IMG/VR virus record: IMGVR_UViG_3300043448_000748
Location: 1 to 26,615 of that record
DNA from: a virus
Direction: 5' to 3' (one strand)
Length of the DNA: 26,615 nucleotides
Positions within the stretch are counted from its first letter, which is position 1, and every line of letters starts with the position of its first letter. A program made the position numbers and the translations under genes. Under the pieces are notes generated by a model. It saw only the letters and a list, made by a program, of their open reading frames with translations. It was not told the DNA's origin and made no database searches. Below, one piece after another: positions 21,650 through 26,615 of the stretch.

Positions 21650-21939
21650 AGGTTCTCTTCCTGTTCAGTCAGAATCACACAGTCGCTGGTAGGATATGCC
21701 ACACAGGTTAGCACCCAACCGTCAGCGAGTTGATCATCATCAAGGAAGGATTGCTCCTCATTATCAACAGTGCCGCTGATAAGTTTGCCAGCACAAGCAG
21801 AGCAAGCACCAGCACGGCAACTAGAAGGAAGGTCAACACCTGCCTCTTCAGCAGCTTCAAGAATGTATTGGTCATCAGGACACTGAATAGTTTGCTCAGT
21901 GCCGTCAGGGGATTGAAGGGTAATCGAATAGGTAGCCAT
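21646..21939 (-). CDS. petF: Plant-type [2Fe-2S] ferredoxin PetF
   Basis: 97 residues. The cluster ligands are all visible: [15 protein letters not shown] (three Cys) and VLTCVAYP (fourth). [18 protein letters not shown] is the usual N-terminus; the start at 21939 is chosen on that basis, five codons after a longer frame. It accepts electrons from photosystem I and may feed ribonucleotide reductase or bilin reductases during infection. Promoter at 22003-22031. Confidence 0.96.
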   Translation of the reverse strand: MATYSITLQSPDGTEQTIQCPDDQYILEAAEEAGVDLPSSCRAGACSACAGKLISGTVDNEEQSFLDDDQLADGWVLTCVAYPTSDCVILTEQEENL

Positions 21940-22002
21940 CAATAAGTTTCGCAAAGTTTTTCGATAGATTTTGCCAGTGTTACGAAGAACACGACACTAA
22001 GC

Positions 22003-22031
22003 ATTGTAAAGAAAAGAGTAGTCATTGTCAA
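22003..22031 (-). promoter_or_regulatory. Sigma-70-type promoter for ferredoxin
   Basis: On the minus strand: TTGACA (22026-22031), 17 nt, TACAAT (22003-22008). It starts 9 nt after the hli stop at 22040; predicted leader about 57 nt. Confidence 0.82.
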
Positions 22032-22039
22032 GTCCTATG

Positions 22040-22243
22040 TCAGAAAATGCCAAAAAAGAGTTTGCCTGTGGCAACGTAGGATACCGCACCAGCAATGATG
22101 CCAAGCATTGCCCAACGCCCATTATACATCTCAGTCATCTGCATGGGAGTAAGGAGACCTTTGCGATTGTATTCTTGATAAACCATGTCTGGTTCCTTTG
22201 CCCACATGTTTTGTTGCCCATACTCATTTGTAGTAACAGTCAT
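22040..22243 (-). CDS. hli: High-light-inducible protein (long form)
   Basis: 67 residues. MTEMYNGRWAMLGIIAGAVSYVATGKLFFGIF is read in parts: ExxNGRWAMLG is the pigment-binding helix and the C-terminal GKLFFGIF closes the span. The N-terminal 35 residues are polar (YGQQNMWAKEPDMVYQEYN). It differs from the 39-aa Hli in the helix motif (NGRWAMLG against NARLAMLG). Thylakoid membrane, photoprotective role by family. Promoter 22270-22298 precedes it. Confidence 0.94.
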   Translation of the reverse strand: MTVTTNEYGQQNMWAKEPDMVYQEYNRKGLLTPMQMTEMYNGRWAMLGIIAGAVSYVATGKLFFGIF

Positions 22244-22269
22244 TTCAATTTATTAAGATTTACAACAAT

Positions 22270-22298
22270 AGTATATAGCAGAAACGGGGACCTGTCAA
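22270..22298 (-). promoter_or_regulatory. Sigma-70-type promoter for hli, -35 in hairpin loop
   Basis: On the minus strand: TTGACA (22293-22298), 17 nt, TATACT (22270-22275). The -35 box is the loop of the hairpin at 22283-22307. Confidence 0.85.
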
Positions 22299-22307
22299 GT
22301 CCCCGTT
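22283..22307 (-). terminator. Hairpin ending the fibre unit and holding the hli -35
   Basis: A 9-bp stem AACGGGGAC / GTCCCCGTT with 7-nt loop TTGACAG, followed by TTTCTG on the minus strand. The T-run is short, so termination may be partial. Confidence 0.7.
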
Positions 22308-22340
22308 TGTTATGGTTGATACCAGTTTAGATAAAATATT

Positions 22341-23210
22341 TTAATATACTAACATTGGATCAGGTACTCTATAAGTTGTTGAATATTTACCTACACCTAT
22401 GTAATATCTAAAGTCCTGAATATATACACCAACTGGCATTCTTCCTTTATCAAAATTTCTAGCAAAGAAATTATAATTATATCCAGTAAAATCTTTGGTG
22501 TTTGTTGCAGAGTTTAAAATAGTTCCTCTGGCACCAATAGTATCAGAAGTAGTGAGACCATCTACTGCAACTCCTGTACCTGAAGATTCTTTAGAACCAA
22601 CTGCAATATGAAAGGTATTACCAACTCTGGAAACTGCAATATGATACCAAAGTTTTGGAGAAAATATTTGACTTGTCGTTTTTACAATTTCAGTTGATGT
22701 ATTAAGACCAGTTCCATATCTAACTTGAACTCCCCTACGTTCTGCAGCAACTGGCCAAGAATCTCCCGTAATAACAATATAAGGGACATCATTCGCTGCA
22801 TTTTGATTATCAATAAAAGTTGGGTACATGATATCAAATTGATTAGAAAAATCAAACGAATCAAATTTCATCCAACATTCAACCGTAAAATCACTAGTAC
22901 CTAAGTCAATTAAATTTCCTGGTATATTAAAGGCATCAATTTTCAATGAATTTTGATATGGAGTATAAGGAGCTCTTAAGCATGAATCATAAAAACAAGA
23001 TTCATGCCCTATTATATTTGATTCTGAATATCTAACATAACTAAATCCAGTATATTCACTTCCAGAACCCCTAATTAAATGTGAAATATCCCTTAAACCA
23101 TACTCTTTATTAAATGGCATTGCCAATACTAAATTAGCAGCATTTGAATCTGATCTCAAAGTATAGTTTATTGGATTACTATCTCTATAATTACTTAATT
23201 TGCGTGGCAT
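22341..23210 (-). CDS. LamG/concanavalin A-like fibre or decoration protein
   Basis: 289 residues from ATG at 23210. The middle and C-terminal parts have the jelly-roll lectin pattern: LGTSDFTVECWMKFDSF, PYIVITG, GVQVRYGTG, PKLWYHIAVSRVGNTFHIAV and GVYIQDFRYYIGVGKYSTTY (the 'iqDfRyy.G.gkY' ending is typical of phage LamG domains). It probably binds sugars or sits on the virion surface. The start overlaps the previous stop as TGATG; the longer frame upstream is rejected for that reason. It is last in the unit before the hairpin at 22283-22307. Confidence 0.78.
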   Translation of the reverse strand: MPRKLSNYRDSNPINYTLRSDSNAANLVLAMPFNKEYGLRDISHLIRGSGSEYTGFSYVRYSESNIIGHESCFYDSCLRAPYTPYQNSLKIDAFNIPGNLIDLGTSDFTVECWMKFDSFDFSNQFDIMYPTFIDNQNAANDVPYIVITGDSWPVAAERRGVQVRYGTGLNTSTEIVKTTSQIFSPKLWYHIAVSRVGNTFHIAVGSKESSGTGVAVDGLTTSDTIGARGTILNSATNTKDFTGYNYNFFARNFDKGRMPVGVYIQDFRYYIGVGKYSTTYRVPDPMLVY

Positions 23211-23545
23211 CAGTTTATTCTCCAACCGCTAGTAGTATTGTATACAAAAATAACAGACGTATCATTAACATCAATTACAAAATCATCAGTCAATCCTTCA
23301 ATTGTTTCAGTAGAAGGGGTAGCAACGATTATATTTATTTTTCCTCCAACATAATCTAATGCAGAAGTAACATCGGAACTAATTAATACTTTACTTCCAT
23401 TTGTAGGAGAAGATGGTAAAGTTATTGTGCAATTTCCATTAGTTACTACACAGTAGTCAAGATTAGATAACGTAGTATTGGTATTAACTACTCTATACCT
23501 TGCAAATTCTGTTGGTCTTAAACTAGAAAGATTAAAATCTGCCAT
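23210..23545 (-). CDS. Fibre-type structural protein, beta-rich (111 aa)
   Basis: 111 residues, beta-rich: FARYRVVNTNTTLSNLDYCV, NCTITLPSSPTNGSKVLI, GGKINIIVATPST, SVIFVYNTTSGWRI. The order 'TITLPS...G..V.I......IN/III...V..VY...W.I' repeats that of the next upstream gene's C-terminal half, so the two are paralogous domains. This type of domain is common in phage tail fibres and head decorations. Stop overlaps the LamG gene start by 1 nt. Confidence 0.72.
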   Translation of the reverse strand: MADFNLSSLRPTEFARYRVVNTNTTLSNLDYCVVTNGNCTITLPSSPTNGSKVLISSDVTSALDYVGGKINIIVATPSTETIEGLTDDFVIDVNDTSVIFVYNTTSGWRIN

Positions 23546-23546
23546 T

Positions 23547-24023
23547 TTAGAATACCCTCTCTACAATTTCCCAGTTATTAGATCCAGCATATACTAAAGT
23601 GACAGTAGAATTATCAATATCTAATCTTAATCTATCTCCATTAGTATTATTATTAATAGATGATCCTGCTCCTGGATCAATAATAATATTGTTTGTACTT
23701 GCTGATCCAGAAACACTACAAACTCTTACCCAATCACCAACCAAAACTCCACTTGCAGTAGATGGCAAAGTAATAGTTCTAGATGTAGTAGAATCCACTA
23801 ACAGAATTGAATTCAAATCTCCAGATCCAAGTGATATATTAGAAGTAATTACTTGTCCAGTATGTGCATCAAATCTTCTTCCTGTATAAGATAACTTATC
23901 AAATGAAACGGCACCATTTTCTATGGTGGTTTCCTTTACTGCATTCAGTGTAAGTTTATCATTAGTAACACTTGTATTACTATAAGATCCAGTTACTAAT
24001 CTGGAAATAGCTTGTGCCGACAT
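23547..24023 (-). CDS. Fibre-type structural protein, beta-rich (158 aa)
   Basis: 158 residues. N-terminal part: SAQAISRLVTGSYSNTSVTNDKLTLNAVKET, a segment with Asn/Ser/Thr turns and 'I.nGaVsfdKLs', a repeat style of tail fibres (…GAVSFDKLSY). C-terminal half: LLVDSTTSRTITLPSTASGV, NNIIIDPGAGSSINN, TVTLVYAGSNNWEIVERV, paralogous to the 111-aa protein. Ribosome site AAGGAC lies 11 nt before the ATG. Probably virion-associated. Confidence 0.74.
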   Translation of the reverse strand: MSAQAISRLVTGSYSNTSVTNDKLTLNAVKETTIENGAVSFDKLSYTGRRFDAHTGQVITSNISLGSGDLNSILLVDSTTSRTITLPSTASGVLVGDWVRVCSVSGSASTNNIIIDPGAGSSINNNTNGDRLRLDIDNSTVTLVYAGSNNWEIVERVF

Positions 24024-24030
24024 TTTTTAG

Positions 24031-24471
24031 TTATTGTCCTTCTAGAGTATTTATAACTTTGTCAAATATAAAAGGACCATTGGTTGATCCCCAAACCTGT
24101 TTTCCTGTCTGAGGATCTAGTCCTGCATCAATAACCATGTAATAATTTTCACCCAATTCAATTCTACTCATCAATATAGTATCTTTAAAGATGCATCCAG
24201 GAACGGTTGTTCCCCTATAGACATTTCCAACTTTATAAAACAACAAATTACATTGATCATTTTCTATAGTTATTGGATTACCTGGAACTACTTTGATTAT
24301 TTTATCTCTATATGGTTTTTCTTCATGGGAATATCTTTGCATACAGTGAAACTCATACTCACTGATGCGAGTATGAGTCAAAATAATATGTGCAAATGAT
24401 GTTGGTCTAGAAGATGCTTGATTCCAATTATTAAAACTGCCTTCAAACCAAGTTAAAAATTCATCAATCAT
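24031..24471 (-). CDS. cpeT: CpeT-like chromophore lyase family protein
   Basis: 146 residues. Family blocks: MIDEFLTWFEGSFNNWNQAS, FAHIILTHTRI, FHCMQRYSHEEKPYRDKII, CNLLFYKVGNVYRG and VIDAGLDPQTGKQVWGSTNG. CpeT/CpcT proteins attach phycobilins to phycobiliproteins or scaffold that step; phage versions are frequent and their activity is debated. The ATG at 24471 overlaps the previous stop as ATGATTGA; another in-frame ATG two codons upstream (24477) is equally possible. It lies directly above the fibre genes. Confidence 0.85.
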   Translation of the reverse strand: MIDEFLTWFEGSFNNWNQASSRPTSFAHIILTHTRISEYEFHCMQRYSHEEKPYRDKIIKVVPGNPITIENDQCNLLFYKVGNVYRGTTVPGCIFKDTILMSRIELGENYYMVIDAGLDPQTGKQVWGSTNGPFIFDKVINTLEGQ

Positions 24472-24673
24472 TTCCATATGTAGGTGGATGATACTTAAGA
24501 TACTCAAAGAATGTTAGTTTCATTTCTTTTTGGGTCATACCACAATGTTTTGCCGCACTAGGTAAAGTCATTTTACAATTAAACAATCCTTCATTTGCTT
24601 CTTGAACATTTTGTGGGGTTGTTTTCACAGGAATTTCAATCAAGTTGTGATAAGAGATTGGGATAAGATTCAT
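24464..24673 (-). CDS. Small HTH-like protein
   Basis: 69 residues. After an N-terminal polar segment (MNLIPISYHNLIEIP), LPSAAKHCGMTQKEMKLTFFEYL resembles a helix-turn-helix (helix, turn at GM, second helix). It ends KYHPPTYGND. A DNA-binding or regulatory role is a guess. It starts 19 nt after tRNA-Gly in the same direction and overlaps cpeT. Confidence 0.72.
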   Translation of the reverse strand: MNLIPISYHNLIEIPVKTTPQNVQEANEGLFNCKMTLPSAAKHCGMTQKEMKLTFFEYLKYHPPTYGND

Positions 24674-24692
24674 AGGTAATTGCCAAATGGCA

Positions 24693-24763
24693 AGCGGGTG
24701 ACGGGGATCGAACCCGTGACTACAACTTGGAAGGATGGTATGTTACCGCTACACCACACCCGC
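24693..24763 (-). tRNA. tRNA-Gly (UCC)
   Basis: 71 nt; acceptor GCGGGTG/CACCCGC, discriminator U as expected for glycine, T-arm TTCGATC. Loop CTTCCAA gives UCC. The anticodon stem has two mismatches (C27-U43 and U30-U40), so folding may be weak. CCA is not encoded. Confidence 0.85.
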
Positions 24764-24983
24764 AGAAAGGGGGGCGTCACTCCCCCGTGCTAGGCTCGCC
24801 ACCAATTTTTTGACTGGAAATTGGAAACCAGGCGGAGAAAGAATTTCCCCATCCGCACCACTTGCTCTTAGGAAAAGCAAGAAACCTTATAGGGTCATAT
24901 TGACTCCACCAGTTCTGTTATAGTCCATCCGTGACTGAGGGGGTTCTCCCGACCAGGGTTTTTAACGTCTCTCCATGACGGTG
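24764..24983 (-). other. 220-bp gap with several possible hairpins; candidate structured RNA
   Basis: No convincing gene is seen. On the minus strand there are inverted repeats CTTGCT / AGCAAG, GCGGA / TCCGC with an inner GGGAAA / TTTCTC, CTGG / CCAG, and GGGGG / CCCCC next to tRNA-Gly. The stretch is richer in GC than its surroundings. It may be a long leader of the tRNA-Gly transcript, a terminator region for the 75-aa gene, or a small RNA. Confidence 0.4.
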
Positions 24984-25211
24984 TTACACATAAACACCTG
25001 CCTCAATCAGGTCAGCTTCAATTTGATCAAGAATGACATTGTAGTCATCCTCAGGATCATCATACAGTTGAATACCACGATCTTCATAATATCGAATAAC
25101 TTTTTGATAAAGTTTAGGATATTCTTCATCAAGAGCAATGTTACCCTCGACTGCAGAAGTAAGTTTCTTCAGATCAGATTTGAACTTGGAAACAAAATTA
25201 GAACGAGACAT
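24984..25211 (-). CDS. Small acidic hypothetical protein (75 aa)
   Basis: 75 residues, helical and acidic: MSRSNFVSKFKSDLKKLTSA, YPKLYQKVIRYYEDRGI, DPEDDYNVILDQIEADLIEA. No cysteine or membrane segment. Family not recognised. Promoter at 25236-25264; the leader is about 18 nt and lacks a clear Shine-Dalgarno sequence. Confidence 0.75.
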   Translation of the reverse strand: MSRSNFVSKFKSDLKKLTSAVEGNIALDEEYPKLYQKVIRYYEDRGIQLYDDPEDDYNVILDQIEADLIEAGVYV

Positions 25212-25235
25212 TGTTGGACGTAATTTACACAGATA

Positions 25236-25264
25236 AGTTTACATGTTTGAGGTTGTTTTGTCAA
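25236..25264 (-). promoter_or_regulatory. Sigma-70-type promoter, -35 in hairpin
   Basis: On the minus strand: TTGACA (25259-25264), 17 nt, TAAACT (25236-25241). The -35 spans one arm and the loop of the hairpin at 25247-25270, which directly abuts tRNA-CAU. Confidence 0.8.
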
Positions 25265-25270
25265 CCTCAA
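25247..25270 (-). terminator. Hairpin after tRNA-CAU overlapping the next promoter
   Basis: Stem TTGAGGTT / AACCTCAA with an 8-nt loop. It begins at the base after the tRNA discriminator. No strong T-run follows, so it may act as a processing or attenuation signal rather than a full terminator. Confidence 0.5.
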
Positions 25271-25343
25271 TGCTCGATGAGAGGATCGAACTCTCCTGGA
25301 ACCGATTATGAGTCGGGTGCTTTCACCAGATAGCTAATCGAGC
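25271..25343 (-). tRNA. tRNA with CAU anticodon (Met, or Ile2 if modified)
   Basis: 73 nt; acceptor GCTCGAT/ATCGAGC, discriminator A, T-arm TTCGATC, anticodon loop CTCATAA. CAU reads AUG as elongator Met, or AUA if lysidine-modified as tRNA-Ile2; sequence alone does not decide. C27-U43 is mismatched. CCA is not encoded. Confidence 0.9.
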
Positions 25344-25353
25344 AGACCAGAAT

Positions 25354-25382
25354 ATGGTAACACCATTGCTGATCGTTGTCAA
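25354..25382 (-). promoter_or_regulatory. Sigma-70-type promoter for tRNA-CAU
   Basis: On the minus strand: TTGACA (25377-25382), 17 nt, TACCAT (25354-25359). It lies in the 44-nt gap after tRNA-Pro. Confidence 0.72.
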
Positions 25383-25387
25383 GGGCA

Positions 25388-25461
25388 TCGGGGTGACAGG
25401 ATTTGAACCTGCGACTTCTCGCTCCCAAAGCGAGTGCTCTACCAAACTGAGCTACACCCCG
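25388..25461 (-). tRNA. tRNA-Pro (UGG)
   Basis: 74 nt; acceptor CGGGGTG/CACCCCG, discriminator A, standard D-arm and T-arm TTCAAAT, anticodon stem CTCGC/GCGAG with loop TTTGGGA, anticodon UGG. CCA is not encoded. Its 5' end overlaps the 3' end of the 40-aa gene by 10 nt. Confidence 0.95.
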
Positions 25462-25574
25462 TTTTTGCCCTTGTGTATGTACATTATACCATAGATGGGA
25501 AGAATGATCAATGCCCCACCCATTAGTCCTACTAATGCTGGGGTCTCCATAACTGAAACAATCAAATGAATCAT
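25452..25574 (-). CDS. 40-aa single-span membrane protein overlapping tRNA-Pro
   Basis: 40 residues: MIHLIVSVMETPALVGLMGG then ALIILPIYGIMYIHKGKNGV. One membrane helix with a basic C-terminus (HKGK), so N-out or N-in/C-in by the positive-inside rule. The start shares ATGA with the stop of the 88-aa gene; the stop TAG falls in the tRNA-Pro acceptor region. Size and topology resemble small photosystem or cytochrome subunits, but no such family is matched. Confidence 0.7.
   Translation of the reverse strand: MIHLIVSVMETPALVGLMGGALIILPIYGIMYIHKGKNGV
25483..25511 (-). promoter_or_regulatory. Sigma-70-type promoter for tRNA-Pro inside a small gene
   Basis: On the minus strand: TTGATC (25506-25511), 17 nt, TATAAT (25483-25488, perfect). 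It lies wholly in the 40-aa reading frame at 25452-25574. Confidence 0.7.
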
Positions 25575-25837
25575 CTCACTTCAAAATCAAGTTTGCGTAC
25601 TTTACGTTGTTTTCTTTGCTCTTGGAATTCCAAATCTTGTCTAGTCAAGAGTTGGTCCGTCATCTTCATCTGTTTTTTCAAAGGTGCGTTGATTATCTCC
25701 ACCAACGACAAGTCCACACCGCTGATATTGCCACCACGGATGGACGTAAGGTTGGGGCACTGACAGCATCTCAGTTGTGATGGGTGCTCCTCTAATTGCT
25801 TCCCGCAATTCTTGCATCTGATAGTTAACATTTTCAA
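25571..25837 (-). CDS. Zinc-ribbon protein with conserved CCxCPN motif
   Basis: 88 residues. MLTIRCKNCGKQLEEHPSQL then RCCQCPNLTSIRGGNISGVDLSLVEII: CxxC and CxC pairs spaced by about 15 residues form a zinc ribbon, followed by a strand-rich segment; the motif is familiar from marine phage proteins. The C-terminal 30 residues are charged and helical (MTDQLLTRQDLEFQEQRKQRK). It overlaps the 84-aa gene out of frame for 197 nt. Function unknown; nucleic acid binding is plausible. Confidence 0.75.
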   Translation of the reverse strand: MKMLTIRCKNCGKQLEEHPSQLRCCQCPNLTSIRGGNISGVDLSLVEIINAPLKKQMKMTDQLLTRQDLEFQEQRKQRKVRKLDFEVR

Positions 25838-25895
25838 TCATTCCTTTTATATTATCAAGTTCTTTACGAATTTTTAAATACTTTTCTGTATCCAT
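25641..25895 (-). CDS. 84-aa protein overlapping the zinc-ribbon gene
   Basis: 84 residues. An N-terminal coiled coil (KYLKIRKELDNIKGMIENVN, YQMQELREAI) leads to a Pro/Trp segment (SVPQPYVHPWWQYQRCGLV) and an acidic tail (EKTDEDDGPTLD). It starts 17 nt after tRNA-Val and is the first gene of that unit. The last 65 codons share bases with the 88-aa gene in another frame. The N-terminal part has no competing reading frame, so its translation is likely; the C-terminal part is less certain. Confidence 0.65.
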   Translation of the reverse strand: MDTEKYLKIRKELDNIKGMIENVNYQMQELREAIRGAPITTEMLSVPQPYVHPWWQYQRCGLVVGGDNQRTFEKTDEDDGPTLD

Positions 25896-25912
25896 GCTAT
25901 TTATTTGGATAA

Positions 25913-25984
25913 TGGGCGATGACGGGATCGAACCGCCGACATACTCGGTGTAAACGAGGCACTCTACCGCTGAGTTAATCGCCC
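25913..25984 (-). tRNA. tRNA-Val (UAC)
   Basis: 72 nt; acceptor GGGCGAT/ATCGCCC, discriminator A, T-arm TTCGATC, anticodon stem CCTCG/CGAGT with loop TTTACAC, anticodon UAC. CCA is not encoded. First element of the unit from 25994-26022. Confidence 0.95.
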
Positions 25985-25993
25985 AATAAACAA

Positions 25994-26022
25994 ATTATAA
26001 TACACAATCAATAATTTGTCAA
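25994..26022 (-). promoter_or_regulatory. Consensus sigma-70-type promoter for tRNA-Val
   Basis: On the minus strand: TTGACA (26017-26022), 17 nt, TATAAT (25994-25999): both boxes perfect. It begins 3 nt after the stop of the right-edge gene. Confidence 0.92.
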
Positions 26023-26025
26023 GCC

Positions 26026-26615
26026 CTATTGAAATGTGGATTCAATTTGCTTTATGTATGTTTCTCTTATCTCTTCACCATAGGATTGATTTGCATCCTT
26101 TCTTCCTTTGCAACTGCCAACTCCACAAAATCCACAATTCTTACCAATGATTAAATAATTTCTTACTATATTTTTATATACATCTAATGGAGAACCATTA
26201 TAGAGATGCTTGACATCAACTTTATTCCTAGAGAGTAATGATAAAGTATTAAAAATAAATCCCATTTGATTAGGGTGATTTAAATTATTGTAGGAACAAA
26301 AATTCAAATACTCTTGCATATTATTATTTGCTAAGCTGTATAGTATAGAATATACGCTGCCAATTTTATGGTATAGTTCTTTAGAATAGAATAAATCTGC
26401 TACGTCTGTGACTTTTGCTTCTCCATTTAAATCAGAAATACTATTCTTATCCCAAGGAAAATTCCAATTAGATTGAATCATATAATCTAAAAGTTCTCTT
26501 AATGATTTTGAAGAAGGAGAATTTAAATATTCAGTTCTACCTCCAGGGTAAAGAACTTTCAAATAATACTGCTGATGTTGCTCATCAATAGTAACATACT
26601 CTATTGCTTCAATAG
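26026..26615 (-). CDS. Partial hypothetical protein cut by the right edge
   Basis: About 196 residues visible; the frame is open to the window end, so the true start lies outside (a TTG at 26560-26562 is not a convincing start). It is soluble, with helical segments (SLRELLDYMIQSNWNFPW, NTLSLLSRNKVDVKHL) and a Cys-rich motif near the C-terminus (GKNCGFCGVGSCKGRK) that could bind metal. LKVLYPGGRTEYLN near the visible N-terminal end looks like a beta hairpin. Family not recognised. Confidence 0.7.
   Translation of the reverse strand, partial: IEAIEYVTIDEQHQQYYLKVLYPGGRTEYLNSPSSKSLRELLDYMIQSNWNFPWDKNSISDLNGEAKVTDVADLFYSKELYHKIGSVYSILYSLANNNMQEYLNFCSYNNLNHPNQMGFIFNTLSLLSRNKVDVKHLYNGSPLDVYKNIVRNYLIIGKNCGFCGVGSCKGRKDANQSYGEEIRETYIKQIESTFQ

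Noticed and set aside
24735-24923. Plus-strand 62-residue frame in the gap next to tRNA-Gly
   Set aside because: It begins inside the tRNA and has no ribosome site or protein-like pattern.
1-26615. CRISPR array, integrase, transposon or attachment site
   Set aside because: No repeat-spacer series, recombinase motifs or flanking direct repeats were seen, although tRNA genes are present.

Overview
The window is a piece of a T4-like myovirus that infects marine cyanobacteria (a cyanomyovirus of Synechococcus or Prochlorococcus). Virion and replication genes recognisable as T4 relatives (gp4, gp5, gp26, gp27-like, gp32, gp33, gp48, gp51, gp53, gp59) sit beside typical cyanophage auxiliary genes: psbA, two high-light-inducible genes, a plant-type ferredoxin, speD, thyX, phoH, glutaredoxin and a CpeT-like gene. 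The DNA is AT-rich. No integrase, transposase, rRNA or CRISPR array was seen.

Layout. (1) 1-9121, minus strand: a late baseplate/tail operon running gp54-like, gp26, gp51, a tape-measure-like protein with an M23 peptidase, an 803-residue protein with a SleB-type hydrolase, gp27-like hub, a 70-aa protein and gp5 (cut by the left edge). (2) 9164-11812, plus strand: gp4, an unrecognised 152-aa protein, gp48 and gp53. The two operons diverge from a 42-bp gap holding two T4-type late promoter motifs. (3) 11815-11836: a bidirectional hairpin terminator between gp53 and gp32. (4) 11840-18545, minus: gp32, DUF1825-like, gp59, gp33, a PD-(D/E)XK exonuclease, PhoH, an FmdB-like protein, ThyX, small conserved genes, glutaredoxin, and two membrane or outer-membrane proteins. 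(5) 18609-22243, minus: speD, tRNA-Ser, a trio of tiny genes headed by a glutamine-riboswitch-like leader, psbA, a zinc-ribbon protein, hli, ferredoxin, hli. (6) 22341-24673, minus: three fibre or decoration-like proteins, CpeT-like, and a small HTH-like protein. (7) 24693-26615, minus: four tRNAs (Gly, CAU, Pro, Val) interleaved with very small genes, then a partial gene cut by the right edge.

Regulation is unusually readable. At least thirteen near-consensus sigma-70-type promoters (TTGACA-like, 17-nt spacer, TATAAT-like; one has 18 nt) drive minus-strand transcription units between 12.7 and 26.0 kb. In four of them the -35 box lies in a hairpin, mostly in its loop, so the terminator of the upstream unit and the promoter of the next share the same bases. 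The psbA promoter overlaps a perfect late motif TATAAATA and is followed at once by a 14-bp hairpin. The strongest points for follow-up are a candidate -1 frameshift joining gp26 to gp51, the glutamine-riboswitch-like element downstream of psbA, the hairpin-embedded promoters, an overlapping gene pair at 25641-25837, and a 40-aa membrane protein whose end overlaps tRNA-Pro and which contains that tRNA's promoter. All functional statements come from reading the sequence and recalled family knowledge; no database search was run.
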